Under the pieces are notes generated by a model, which had not been told where the DNA came from, ran no database searches, and worked only from the letters and a program-made list of their open reading frames with translations. A program made the translations under genes and the position numbers. This document shows positions 24,801 to 37,200 of a stretch of 64,000 nucleotides of DNA, piece by piece. The DNA is from Cyrtodaria siliqua (lineage: Eukaryota; Mollusca; Bivalvia; Adapedonta; Hiatellidae). The first letter of the stretch is position 1; every line of letters starts with the position of its first letter. Location of the stretch: positions 1-64,000 of the forward strand of contig JAWPHD010001830.1 of assembly GCA_037043455.1 (NCBI GenBank). Direction: 5' to 3'.

Positions 24801-25076
24801 AGACCCATTTGTGGAGAGGACGTTGTCCTAGCCAGGATCAGGATAGGGCATACACGCTGTACTCATTCATATTTATTACAAGGTGAGCAGTTGCCAGCAT
24901 GTATACCCTGTTTTGCACCGTTAACGGTCAAACATATCTTGTTGGAATGTGTAAACGTTGATCCTATGCGACAAAGATACTACACAGTTAATACTTTGAA
25001 AGAGTTATTTGATACTATAGATTTTAGTCTTGTTTTAGATTTCCTTAAAGAAATCAGACTTTATAAATTAATATAA
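21874..25076 (+). pseudogene. LINE ORF2 (endonuclease, reverse transcriptase, RNase H)
   Basis: Starts with 'IIQWNCRGLKPNFDEI', the usual first strand of the apurinic endonuclease, then jumps to 'DLFGSDHFPIFF' near 22130, so the centre of the endonuclease is missing. RT follows: 'KPGKDHTDQIYYRPIAL' near 22990, 'FFDLEKAYDTAWKYG' near 23235, 'GVPQGSILSVTLF' near 23405 and catalytic YVDD near 23500. RNase H shows 'YTDGSKDG' near 24390 with a stop shortly after 24490. A Cys/His C-terminal block lies at 24744-25076. At least five frame breaks are visible. Confidence 0.85.
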
Positions 25077-25746
25077 TAGTTTCCTATATATATTAACTTG
25101 TTTACAAGCCCCTTGACTGGGAATTTGTTGATTTACATATATACATAGTTTATATTGCTACCATATCATCCCTTATTTGTAGATAGTTTTGTCTTTATAC
25201 GTTTACATTATTTTTAATTACTACTTCATTCTTTCATGATTCATCGGTTTTTGCACACAATATGACCTATTTATGTGTCGACGTGCCATAAAACGCCATT
25301 CATTCATTCACTGAAATCATATTCAACCCTTTTAACATTAAAGTCTGCAAAACTGTTTACTCAATTATTTATGCAAATAGCGGATCTTATATGAGTGATT
25401 ATTTAAATCGAGTTGTATAATTATATGATGCGAAGATGTAAGCATTCTAGGTCATCGCATCTAGGTGAAACGTTTATTGTAGACCAACCCAAGCGTCAGG
25501 TATATATATCTATATTTATATATATATATGTATAAAGGTATAAGTGTGTTAATTAAGACGTGTATAAGAAGCACTATACAGATCAAAATGATGTGTTTTA
25601 TACAGGTAATTCGCTTTATTTTTGTCATTATTGATTATTTTATATTGCTTTAAATTCGGTTTTAATAATAATATATAAGGCGAGTAGGCGGGTTTGATAT
25701 TTCTTAAAATAACAAAACAAGAACAAAAATAAACAAAATATATAGA

Positions 25747-25897
25747 GGATCTTAAACGAGTTCCCATTTCATATAAGATTTATGAAACGAGTTATGAATT
25801 ATTTTAATTTTAACGAGCCTTTTGGCGAACTAACATTAAACATAATTCATAACGAGTTTCATAAATCTTATATGGAATGGGAACGAGTTTAAGATCC
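25747..25897. mobile_element. Fold-back/MITE-like palindrome
   Basis: Two arms of about 55 bp, 25747-25802 and 25843-25897, are near-perfect reverse complements ('ggatcttaaacgagttcc' at the left end, 'gaacgagtttaagatcc' at the right), around a 40-base loop. The structure is that of a fold-back MITE. No clear target duplication was found. Confidence 0.85.
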
Positions 25898-25899
25898 TT

Positions 25900-26400
25900 T
25901 TTATACATGACATTGCAATCATATTAGTAAAAAATAATGTCATACAATATGTGACGTTGTAACGTCGCGTCTCACACACAACGTTGCGTATAAAAGAGTT
26001 CGTGTTTTACCTCTTTACAAAATAGAAGTTTACGCCAACATTTTAACAAACCAACAACAATGTTTTGTATAACGTGCATTATTTTTATAAGCTGTCACAA
26101 ATACTAAGTTTATGACTCAGATCTGGGTGAATTTGTAATAAATAAAATAGTTTTAGTTAATAAACTTGGGTAGTGTTACAGGTTTAATTCAGCCAATGAA
26201 AATCGTTCAGGTTGTATTACACGTGTGTCATACAATAGAATATTAAATGGGTGTTCGACACTGCTAACAAGGGACGTTATGTGATAAATTTCAGTTTCCT
26301 ATTCAATTTTAATATATACAAAACTAGGCCCTATGATCCTCAATATTTACTTATTGTTAATGCAATATTTTGGTCTAGAAAACTAGACGACTCGGCTAGG
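25900..26400. other. No gene seen
   Basis: AT-rich spacer between the fold-back element and repeat R3. Only very short open frames. Confidence 0.4.
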
Positions 26401-26749
26401 TTTTGTTGTATAAATCAATAATATTTCACAATATGATGCATTAACACTCTTATACAGTCTTCCTGTCTGATCGAAGTTAACATGCGGCAAATGTCATATG
26501 GAACTGAAGCACATTATGAAGATTTTCATTTGTATTGGATTGACCCCGAATGCCTTCCAGATCGCCTCCATTTCCCTTTAAAGTGAAAATATACTGGATT
26601 AAATAATCTACGTGCAATTTGTATAGCGTGATACATTCTGAAAGATTGTTGTGTACCTTATTATGTTTCCCCGCCACAGTACCACAAGATGAGGCCCGTA
26701 TCAGTATTGTGGAGTTGTTTTAAATGGTGTGGTATTGGAGAACAATGGC

Positions 26750-27385
26750 ATATTAATCAACATATGGTGATAGATTGGGTGGGTTGGGGAGAACCATGAC
26801 ATATCAACCAACATATGGTGATAGCATGGGTGGGTTGGGCAGAACAATGGCATATCAACCAACATATGGTGATAGCAAGGGTGGGTTGGGGAGAACCATG
26901 GCATATCAACCAACATATGGTGATAGCATGGGTGGGTTGGGGAGAACCATGGCATATCAACCAACATATGGTGATAGCATGGGTGGGTAGGGGAGAACCA
27001 TGGCATATTAACCAACATATGGTGATAGCATGGGTGGGGGAGAACCATGGCATATCAACCAACATAGTATGATAGCATGGGTGGGTTGGGGAGAACCATG
27101 GCATATCAATCAACATATGGTGATAGCATGGGTGGGTTGGGGAGGACCATGGCATATCAATCAACATACGGTGATAGCATGGGTGGGTGGGGGAGGATCA
27201 TGGCATATCTATCAACATATGGTGATAGCTTGGCATTGTTCACCATTCCATATCAATCAACATATAGTAATAGCATGGGTGGGTGGGGGAGGACCATGGC
27301 ATATCAATCAACATATGGTGATAGCATGGATGGGTGTGGGAGGACCATGGCATATTAATCAACACATGGTGATAGCATGGAATTG
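26750..27385 (+). repeat. Satellite array, 51-bp unit
   Basis: About twelve copies of a 51-bp unit containing 'catatggtgatagcatgggt', 'gggttggggagaaccatgg' and 'catatcaac'. The phase is fixed by 'catatggtga' at 26761, 26812 and 26863. As 51 is a multiple of three, each frame stays open across units and gives a 17-residue periodic peptide on either strand; without start context, splice signals or known homologues this is not evidence for a gene. Units degrade after about 27230. Confidence 0.92.
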
Positions 27386-28057
27386 TTCAGGTCCAAAAGT
27401 TGAATTAACCATAACTGTTGAATGCAATCGAGTGTACAATATTTACATTAATCCTTGTGCGTGTAACTTCGTTACCTTATTTTGGGTTAATTATAAATCT
27501 TTTATCAATAATTAATTTTGGGAAAGTGCAATGATATACTAAACCCAAGTTGCTTTAATTAATAACATTTCGTGCCTATGTAAATGCCTCTTTAAAAGAA
27601 TAACATTGACGATGTGGCACATTTTCCCATGCACACGTTAAACTTGCAGCAGCAACACGCTCTGTATTAGTAAATTAAATTAAAATGTTGCAGCAAGTTG
27701 GATATAATATACATATTATATGGTGTATTTCGCTTGGGAAATTAAAACATTACTCTTTAATAAATATGACTGACAATTGGTACAAGCAACAGCCACATGT
27801 TCTCGTGGGTTGGAATTCAGCAATGTCATGGATTTTGTATAAATAGTAAGGTAAGAGAGACCAGAGTAGGTCATGTTGTAAATACGCTTATTAAATATGT
27901 TATTAAAACGAAAGAATCGTTATTCTTTAAAGTGCACAAAGTTAAGTATTAGTTAAAGACGCCATTACGCTACATGCGTTATTAAAGATGGGTACTCGTC
28001 CAGTGGAATTCAGTATTGTGCTCAAAACAGTTAAATAACTTCATATTATTGTTTCAG
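27386..28057. other. Upstream region of the DUR3-like gene, no exon recognised
   Basis: AT-rich. The first recognised exon lacks an ATG in frame, so the start codon must lie in a further exon in this region or upstream. I could not pick it out. Confidence 0.4.
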
Positions 28058-28211
28058 CAAAGCTCGTAAATTTTCAGATATCTTGCTTGCTGTTGCTCTC
28101 GTTGTTTGGGACGGCCTTTGTTGACGCAGAAGGAACAACCATTCATAATACAGCAGCCGAGAATGAAACTTCCTGTAAAGTTACTCTTGGTGAACATTCT
28201 GGCGTATCAAA
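28058..28211 (+). CDS. DUR3: DUR3-like gene, putative exon 1 (N-terminal, partial)
   Basis: After one of two acceptors (ending at 28057 or 28077) an open frame encodes a hydrophobic stretch beginning 'ISCLLLLSLFGTAFVDAEG', then a short hydrophilic part with an N-glycosylation motif (NET). It ends at a consensus donor, GTAAGT, at 28212. The phase (two bases left over) fits exon 2. It could encode the extracellular N-terminus with a signal-peptide-like segment, which is unusual for SLC5 proteins. No ATG lies in frame, so an upstream exon is required. This is the least certain exon. Confidence 0.45.
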
Positions 28212-31200
28212 GTAAGTTGAACAGACAGGGTTTAGCAGATGGAATGTTTTTACCTTTTAAGCCTTCGTATCGGTGTTTGAATGGGGTTTACCGTCATTTA
28301 TCTGTACAGTTTAGGCTATGTATGTCGGTCGACTTGTTTATTGGTGGAAGCAGACCACTCACTTATTCCTGGGTAGGACCAGCACTATATACCTCTTTTA
28401 TATTACAAAGAACAAGATATTTACCAAACAAATGTTTAGAATGTTTATATTAAAGGGATGCATTATTTTCAAACACGATTTATTTAAAAGGGATCTGAAA
28501 AACTTGAAAAAAAAGCTGAAAGAAGTATCACCATGTCACCATGAAATTTGCAAAGAACAAACATCTTTGAACGATGACGTCATCGCAACGTTTTACCATA
28601 TATGGCATATTGACAAAATACATTTTAAAGCAAAAAAAATGAGGGAGGGAGGGAGAGAGGGGGGAGGAGGGAGGGAGTGAGGTAAGTAGATAGGGGAGAG
28701 ATGGGGGGGATGGTAGGGTGGGTTTGATTGTGTGTGTGTTTTTTTTTTTGTGTGTGTGTGATATACAGGTAAAATATACATACATGGTCACGCTAGCAGT
28801 ACAGTAGGTAAACTTACTATAATAATAGTGTAATAAGTTATTAGTTATCAGTAATTTATAACTTACTGGTCCTTTGGCGTCTTTGAGTCTGTGCTATAGG
28901 TAATACCATTTTTCATGATGTACTGCGTGTACTGTTTCGATGAAAACCATGTATATTTAAATTCTGACTTCAAATTAATTTTAATTTACGGAAATCTATT
29001 ACTTTGAACAGGAAATCATGTCATTAAAAGAACCTCGCTCTTGTTAAGTTGTTCACTGAAGTATTAGTTGATAGTTATTTCTTTAATACTTTTTTTGAAT
29101 GAAAATAAAGAGAAAAATGATAAAAAAGATTTTCTTGCATGGGACCTCACTTAGCCGAGATATTGTCAAATTGAAGTGCCGTACCGTTTAAAACAAATTG
29201 CTGGCTTTTTCTTGAGCATTTTGCTGATGAACTCATATTAAAACGACTTAAACGTATATAATTGGCTACAAACAGTTTCGATCATCTTGATATTAGCTCT
29301 GCTGATTTAAAATCAAATAAAGATCAAGTAAAAAGCAAAGTCCAGCAGTCATAATGCCATGATGCGTCGTTTGTCGTCCGTCAGTAATTTTGTTTTGATG
29401 ACGAATACTCTTCTAAAACTATTTAAATGAATATGTATGACCTTTCACAGAAATACAAAGCTCTTGATATGTAGTTTGTCCTAAGTAAAAGTTAGACTGA
29501 TCGGACATCTGAGAAGGACATCACAGATAAAAAAATAATTCTAAAGATAAGTTGGTGGTAACTTTTTAACAACACTAAGTAGTATTCATCTGAAACTTTT
29601 AAAAAATTGTCTGTAATGACATAGTTGGCCGGACGTAAACAAAATTCATTTTGATGTGACATGGTCGCCAGCGGATATCTTTGTTTACATAGAAATATAT
29701 AGGTTAAACCCATGAAGAGAAATATAATGACGATTCTTGATGCTAACTGACGATGGTGACTGCTGGTGCTGGTGATGCTAAAAAATAATCAGCCCCATAA
29801 TTGGAGATGGTGATTACAATCGATGATGATAATGGTTCAGAACTGTTTTACAGAGTATATTTTGTCATAAACAACTTCAAGCGCAATTAGCAACAATCAC
29901 ACTGCACCGTAACAATCGCGCTGCACCGTAACAATCGCACTGCACCGTAACAATCGCGCTGCACCGTAACAATCGCATTGCACAGTTACAATCGCACTGT
30001 TCCTTAAATATCGCACTGCACCGTTACAATCGCACTGTTCTTTAAAGATAGCTCTGCAGAGTTACAATCGCACTGCAGAGTTACAATCACATGACTCCTT
30101 CAAAATCGCACTGCACCGCAACAATCACACTGCACCGTAACACTCGCACATGACATTTACAATCGCACTGCACCGTAACAATCGCGCTGCACCGTTACAA
30201 TCGCGCTGTTCCTTAGATATCGCACTGCACCGTTACAATCGTACTGCACCGTAACAATCGCGCTGCACCACAACAATCGCATTGCACAGTTACAATCGCA
30301 CTGTTCCTTAAAGATCGCACTGCACCGTAACAATCGAACAATCGCACTGCATGTTATAATAGCTTAAATGTATCTCCATGCCCCTTCCATAGTAAAGTGA
30401 GAATGTTGACAATCTCATATCTCAAACATGGTTAAAATTCTGGGAAACTTACTTTACCATGCAAATAAACATGTCTGCACCGTAACAATCACACTGCACC
30501 GTAACATTCACACTGCACCATAACAATCGCACTGTACCGCTACAATCGCACTGCACTATAATAATCGCACTGCACCGTTACAATCACACTGCACTATACC
30601 AATCGCACTGCTCTCGTAACAATCACACTGCACCGTAACAATCTCGCACTGCACCGTTACAATCACACTGCACCGTTACAAACGCACTATACCGTTATAA
30701 TAGCACTGCACTGTAACAATCCCACTGCTCCGTTACAATCGCATTGCACCGTTACAATAGCACTGCACCTTAACAATTGCACTGAACAACAATCGCACTG
30801 CACCGTAACAATCGCACTGCACCGTAACAATCGAACTACACCGTAACAATCTCACTGCACCGTAACAATCGCGCTGCACCGTTACAATCACACAGTACCG
30901 TTACAATCGCACTGCACCGTAACAATCGCACTGCACCGTTACAATCGCACTGCACCGTAACAATCGAACAATCGCACAATCGCACTGCAGGTTATAATAG
31001 CTAAAATGTGTCTCCATGCCCCTTCCATAGTAAAGTGAGAATGTTGACAATCTGATAAAAACTCAAACCTGGTTAGAATTCTTGGAAACTTACTATATCA
31101 TGCAAATAAACATGTCTGCTATTAAACATCAACAAGGGTTGAATATCTTCTAAGAAACATTTCTTCAGCTGTATACTAACACCGGGTCAAAGGTCAATGT

Positions 31201-34200
31201 TAGTTTTACCCCTTGCAATTTCATACCCTGTCTACTTTCACTTCTGAAATTTATTCAAAAACATGAAGAGCTTCATTTTCAAATAAATTATCAACAGTAT
31301 GTCCAGAATACAGTTACAGCCAAAACATTACAGCAAACAGCACTAACAAAGTTTTAAATAAAAATAAGATTAGCACTCTTTAATACAGAACTACTTTCAA
31401 ATGCACCAGCCGAGCATATCCGACTGATTTAGTGTAAATAAACAATAAGTAAACACACTTTTCCATGTTCACCGACTTATGCATACCATCTTCGGGATGG
31501 CTCAAAATTTCGTATTATTGACATTTGAGGTAGATCCACTACTCCAGCCTTTAACGGCTATGACTATAGTTTAATCACCCTTAGGATATGTTGTCTTTTT
31601 AATTTTGAACTTTTTAAATATTGAGTTCTGCTCAACCCGGGGCTAGAGCGCGTGAATGGTAGCTAGCATGTTTCACTACCATTCATGAACAGTCTCAGTC
31701 AAACCGAAACTGCGATATTTTTTTAATTTTATCGTATTCGGCGATTTCCGATTTTTTCCTTTCATACCCTTTTTATATATCACAATAGCGTTGTCTATGC
31801 AGTGTGTCGGCGGTAAAACGTCTCCCCACGCTTAGTTTAAACTTATTTATTTTACATCGATTGTAACGAAAGCTCTATGAACTTATTTAAATCACTCTCG
31901 ATATCTTCCTGGGTAGAACCAGTAATAAGCAATTCAGATAAAGTGTCTTGCTCAGGGTCACAACGCATATGGCAATGACGGGAATCGAACCCACGACTTT
32001 TGGATCATGGGTCCGACGCTCTACCACTAGACTACAGCGCTCTCCACGCTTGCTTGCTATCATAACTGTTAATCATTTTGATCTTTGGAAATCGCTGAAC
32101 CCGATATTTATATACAGATAACGGTGGTACACTCTCAAATACTTTATATTCTTACTTTAATTGCAAATAGGTGGTTCCAATACTTCAGACTTTAAAGGCT
32201 CTGAGTAGTGTTAAATCACCTTAACTATATTTTGTCTGCTTTTGAATTTAGTCTTTTGACTGTTACTTATGATACGCATGCTTCGTAACCCTGCTCCCAA
32301 ATAAATTCCATTTTGTCCATTTCGTCCATATATTCTAGATTATGGCAAAGTATTTTGAAACAGGGACCACCATACGCCAAACTTTCGACATTAAAAGATG
32401 CTGTTACCTTAAGCGTAGACTGGTTAACTTTAGCTTTACATACGACGGTGTTACCTTTTTCGTTAGCATTGTTATCTCAAACGGAAAAGGCTAGAATCGC
32501 CTTTAGCGGCGGTTGCTCCCGTTAACGTTGTGTGTTTAAAGTCAGGCGATATTTTGTCAACTTTTCGGATGGTGCCACGTGAAATTTAGATACATTTTCC
32601 ATTTTTTATCTATTTGTTATTACGTCTGTGATTACAAAAATAGTATGAAAGGAGAAATTTGAAAATCGTCGAAACGATAAATATAAAACATACTGCAGAC
32701 TCGGTTTGATTAAGACTGTACATGAACGGTAGTGAAAAATGCTAGCTACCGTTCACGCCATCTAGCCCCGGGTTGAGCAGACATCAATATTTAAAATATC
32801 CAAAAGACTAAATTAAAAAGCAGACAACATATCCTAAGGGAGCTTTAACAATAATCAGAGCCTTTAAAAGCTGGAGTAGTGGAACCACCTGTTTGAAATT
32901 AAAGTAGAGAGCAAAGTATTTGAGAATGTACGAGAGGTGTTCAACTTATAAATGAACACTTTTGTTTAAGATGTTTTATTTCAGCGGAAGTGATTGCCAT
33001 AAAAAATACGTGATTTAATGATGTGAAACTGTCATTTAGAACGTATGCATTTAAAAATAATATCCAATTTCACGCGGTTCTTTTTAAATTACATTTTGAA
33101 TAAGGTGTACACCATTTTCTAATTTTAAACCTATATGTTGCTGTTGCCGTGGAGTTTCACCTTAAACCAAATAATTGCACTAAATGCATATCATAATTGT
33201 TTGAACCTGTGTTTATAATTTAAATATGATCGTATGTTTTATTTTAAGACAAAAATATAGATGCTGAATTAAAAGCTCGACTTTTTATCGCAATATAAAA
33301 ACATTGACAGATAATAGGAAAATTTGCTCCTATGTTACTGATGATTTTATAAGTTAACCAAAATAACTATTTTAATCATATTTTGTGATATAAAAACATG
33401 AAAAGTTATTGTTGATGTATATCATATATGTATATCATATACCTTATAAAGAGATCTTTGGTAAAAACATATATTATTTTTATCATTATTTTCAAATGTG
33501 TGTGTTTTGTCCCTAAATTTTAAGTTATATATTTTTCTATCTTTCATTTTGAGAAACTTATGAAACTTGATTTTTGTAGCGGAGGAAGTCACAAAAATGC
33601 CTGCAGTAAATGTTTTGAACTAGAAGCTTTCATAAATTTAGTCATTTTCATAGTTGAATTTCATGCTAATTTTCGCTAATATCTTGAAAATCGACAAATT
33701 AAAAAAATGCATATTTCACTTTTCTACGTTCAGGCATGGACATATCGGATTACTATAACCTTTAACGATATTTTAAAAACATTTGAGTTAACATTTGTAT
33801 TGCAGTTATTGCTATAATTGACGATTTGTGCTTTAAAATGTCATTCTCTACCCATTTTCAAAAATGCGGATGCAGCAACATTAGGAAGCACATAATAGTG
33901 CATGTCATAATGTTTCATATCGAAGGAATCATTAGACTTGACATTGCAATCAACATATTCGGCGAGAATTTCAAGATAGTTGATTCAGTTACACAATAAA
34001 AGTGTTCAAATATAAGTTGAACACCTCTCGTATATAACTATCGGACTGAGCGATCTCCAAAGATCGGAATGAATAACAGTTCTAACTTCAAGCACGGAGA
34101 GACGTGCCATACAGCACAGACAACGATACTGAGATATATACAAAGAGTATGAAAGCAGAAAAACACGATCAATATAAACAATATTGCAGTCTCCGTTTGA

Positions 34201-37200
34201 TTGAGAGTTTTTAAATCCAATGTATTTTGTACAAATTTTTGTATTTTTAAAAAAAAAATGAATTTGCTTAACTAAACGAATTATAGGTTGATTAAAGAAA
34301 GAGGTTCTACCTAAATACTCAGTATTAACAAAAAAGGTTATACCTAAGGCATGGCATTTGTATGTAAACAATGCTCTGTTATGAGTATTTTGTGAAGAAA
34401 CATGTATGATATTCTTGATTCGTATTTCGGGTATAAACTCTTGAATAAAAGGTTGTTTTTATTATTCCAGTGAAGCCTTTTATTCCCTCCAACTTCCACC
34501 CCGGTGATTAACGTTTGTTTACGACTGGCTCGGGCATACGCAGTGCGATTCAGTTGTTCGGAACAATTCCGATAGTAAACAAAAACAATCGGAAATGTCC
34601 ATAATTGACTTCTATTAAACAATTACCAGTACAATTGTAAAAATCCGACCTTTTCAGTCCATCGTTTTCCAACGATTACAGGTATGAAAATGAGTGGGAA
34701 AGAATTATCTTTACCTGGTAATTTTTTTGACTGAGTACAGTTTATAAGATATAGGTAGAGCCTCTTAAACAATAGTTTTATTTCTGAATATCTCACCTAC
34801 AGCGTCAGCCCTACAATCGAGAAAAGCGACCTGGCACTTCTGTTACTCCTCGGATTTGCCGGATTTTCATTAGTGATTGCCGGACTATACAAAACGCTTC
34901 GGAAAAACATATTTCACGATGAGCACAACTTTGATACGGTCTTCGACGCAGGGGGTCGTGTGAGCCTCAGTCTCACCGCAGTTACCGTGACGTCACAACT
35001 GTTATGGCCAACCGACTTCCTTCAGACTGCCACTCTCACCAGCAAGGTAAGTAAGGGCCCACGTTACAAGACAATCTATTCACAGAGTTGTCGTTTCTGC
35101 TCGTTCCACATACAATCTCTGCCAATTTCTCAGCAAATCACAAGAAACTTGTAAAACAATGAAAATAAAAAATGACTTGACGACACTCATTTGTTTCTGA
35201 CTAAACTTTATATGAAAGGTTCATAAGTACTGCGATAACGGTTAATTTTGCCCAAAATGATAATGAGGTAGAAAAAAGTTTATATTCGGCATATCATCAT
35301 ACAACATGCTATAGTCTCGTATTCTTCTTCATATCCATGTATAACCTGACAACCTTAAACCTCTGATATCGTCACAGTTGTCAAATTCATCAAGACCATG
35401 CCCATGGAAATGACAATATTTTTCAACTGTATTCTGTGAATTTTGAATATTACAGTCAGGTTTCGGAGGACTTCTATGGATGGCGATGGGTGGTTTCATC
35501 TGCATTCATTGCTTTCCTTTACTCTCTGTATTCCTAAAATCAAGGGCTCCAGGTGCAAAAACATTCCCGCAGGTAAGTAGTTGCTGACACGTTTCCATAT
35601 CTGTTAAATTGCTGAAACGTTCCTACAGCTAAGTAGTCGCTGAAACACTTCCACAGCTGTTTAATTGCTTAAAAATTCCCGTAATTGCTGAAAGGTTCTC
35701 ACAGCTGAAATCTTCAGTTAAATATGTTTTTAAACGTTACCTCAGATAAGTAATTGCTTAAACGTTCCCGCAGCTAAGTAATTGCTTAAACGTTCCCGCG
35801 GCTAAGTAATTGCTTAAACGTTCCCACAGCTAAGTAATTGCTTAAACGTTCCCGCAGCTAAGTAATTGCTTAAACGTTCCCGCAGCTAAGTAATTGCTTA
35901 AACGATCCTGCAGTTAAGGAATTTCTAAAACGTTCCCATAACTAAGTGAGTGCTTCAACGTTCTTGCAGCTAAGTAATTGCTTAAACGTTCCATCGGAAA
36001 AGTAATTGCTTAAACTTTCCTGCAGGTAAGTAATTGCTTAAACGATCCTGCAGCTAAGTAATTGCTAAAAATGTCCCCAGCTAATTGCTGAAACGTTCCC
36101 ATAGCTAAGTAAGTGTTTTAACGTTCTTGCAGTTTCGTTTCGCTTATCTCGTTGGAAAATCATAGGTACCCAAAACAATGTTATTACATGCTAAATCGTT
36201 CGGACGAGGCAGATAGGCACACGTGGGCCAGCGAAATTAGAATTTAGTGTACAAATTTGGTTTTGGGTATGCGTGGCTTTCACCTGAGATCGGCAATTAC
36301 ACTTTGTTTTTGACTATGTTTAAGCAAAGAGTAAAAGAGTATGATATGGAAAGGTTGATGTATCAAGTAAAGCTTATCATTACAAACACTATAAATCATT
36401 GCTTAACATTGAACAATATCTCTCTATGGAAATGACATATATACTAAGAAGTTCTCTATCTAGATTTCAATGTTCTTGTCATAATTTAGCTATTGAAAGG
36501 GTAGACACTTAAATATAGAAATAAATATGAGCATTATATTAGAAATATATCAGTAATTGAAGATGAATTTCACTTTATAATGGAGTGTAGAGAATATGAG
36601 GAATATCGAATTCTATTTTTCAGAGCACATTGACTGGTTGACAGATCTTTGAATATGTTTATCAACTTATGTCATGTACAAATACTAAAGATATCTTATC
36701 CATTTATATTTATTAAAGTAAGGTATCATCTATTAGTGGCAAGAATTCTATGTATTAGTTAGAGGCTATGAAGTGAAATTTTAACAATTAAGAAACCCTA
36801 AGGGAAGGAGCGCAGCGACTGACCGGGGTTTCTTAATTGTTAAAATTTCACTTCTTAGCCTCTAACTGACTTAGTGTTTGCCCTACTTTTTCCCACGCGC
36901 TTCTACGAAACCACGCCTCTTAACACGTTCGCGCTTCTACTAACAAGCGCGTGCCATTTAGTAAGCGATTACTTAATGATTAAATGGTTAAAATTGGGGA
37001 TCGTTAGAAATTTACATGAATAAGTTCGCCATTACCTCAACATCTGATTGGAGGAAAAAGTAGGGCAAACACTAAGTGATATTCTAACTTGTAACCATTG
37101 CAGCTGAGCATCTTTAGTAACCGGAAATGGAATATCATAGTATCTTTTCCAGTCTGTTTCATTAATATTATGTATGTTATTCCATTTACATTGACTGGTA

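Larger units (their letters stand above)
20529..25310 (+). mobile_element. I-group/Jockey-superfamily LINE with RNase H, dead copy
   Basis: A two-ORF non-LTR element on the plus strand. ORF1 pieces run from 20529 to 21864, ORF2 pieces from about 21874 to 25076. The 3' end around 25295-25310 carries a short ATTC tandem tail ('cattcattcattcact'), a common 3' terminus for such LINEs. Domain order is gag-like zinc knuckles, endonuclease, RT, RNase H, C-terminal region. Every ORF has stops or frameshifts and the endonuclease is internally shortened, so the copy is inactive. It is the most complete LINE in the window. Confidence 0.85.
25530..26720 (+). repeat. Dispersed repeat R3/R4, left copy (two matching blocks)
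   Basis: Two blocks match 55355-57705 in the same order and orientation. The first block is 25530-25660 with 55355-55465, sharing 'cgtataagaag' and 'ttatacaggtaattc'. The second is 26398-26720 with 57232-57705, sharing 'gaagcacattatga', 'tactggattaa' and 'agtaccacaagatgagg'. Between the blocks this copy carries a fold-back element (25747-25897) and the other carries a Penelope-like remnant, so each was interrupted separately. Nature unknown: a large transposon or a segmental duplication. Confidence 0.65.
28212..34802 (+). other. Intron 1 of the DUR3-like gene (6.6 kb)
   Basis: Holds a purine/GT-rich stretch, the 19-bp satellite, the fold-back region with SINE and the mariner-like MITE described separately. 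The remaining stretches (28800-29880, 31135-31500, 34031-34802) show no gene. A short minus-strand open frame at 34006-34371 has no recognisable domain. Confidence 0.6.

Noticed and set aside
26701..27515. 17-residue repeat proteins on both strands
   Set aside because: The 51-bp satellite preserves frame; both strands are open equally, with no splice or start evidence.
28106..28680. Open frames at 28106-28453 and 28318-28680
   Set aside because: They overlap the better supported exon 1 in other frames and run into low-complexity purine sequence.
167..31135. Possible CRISPR arrays among the tandem repeats
   Set aside because: Units are contiguous without unique spacers, and the DNA is eukaryotic.
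31970..32041. Functional tRNA gene
   Set aside because: A and B boxes are present, but the acceptor strands do not pair and the base before the anticodon is C; it continues into a SINE body.
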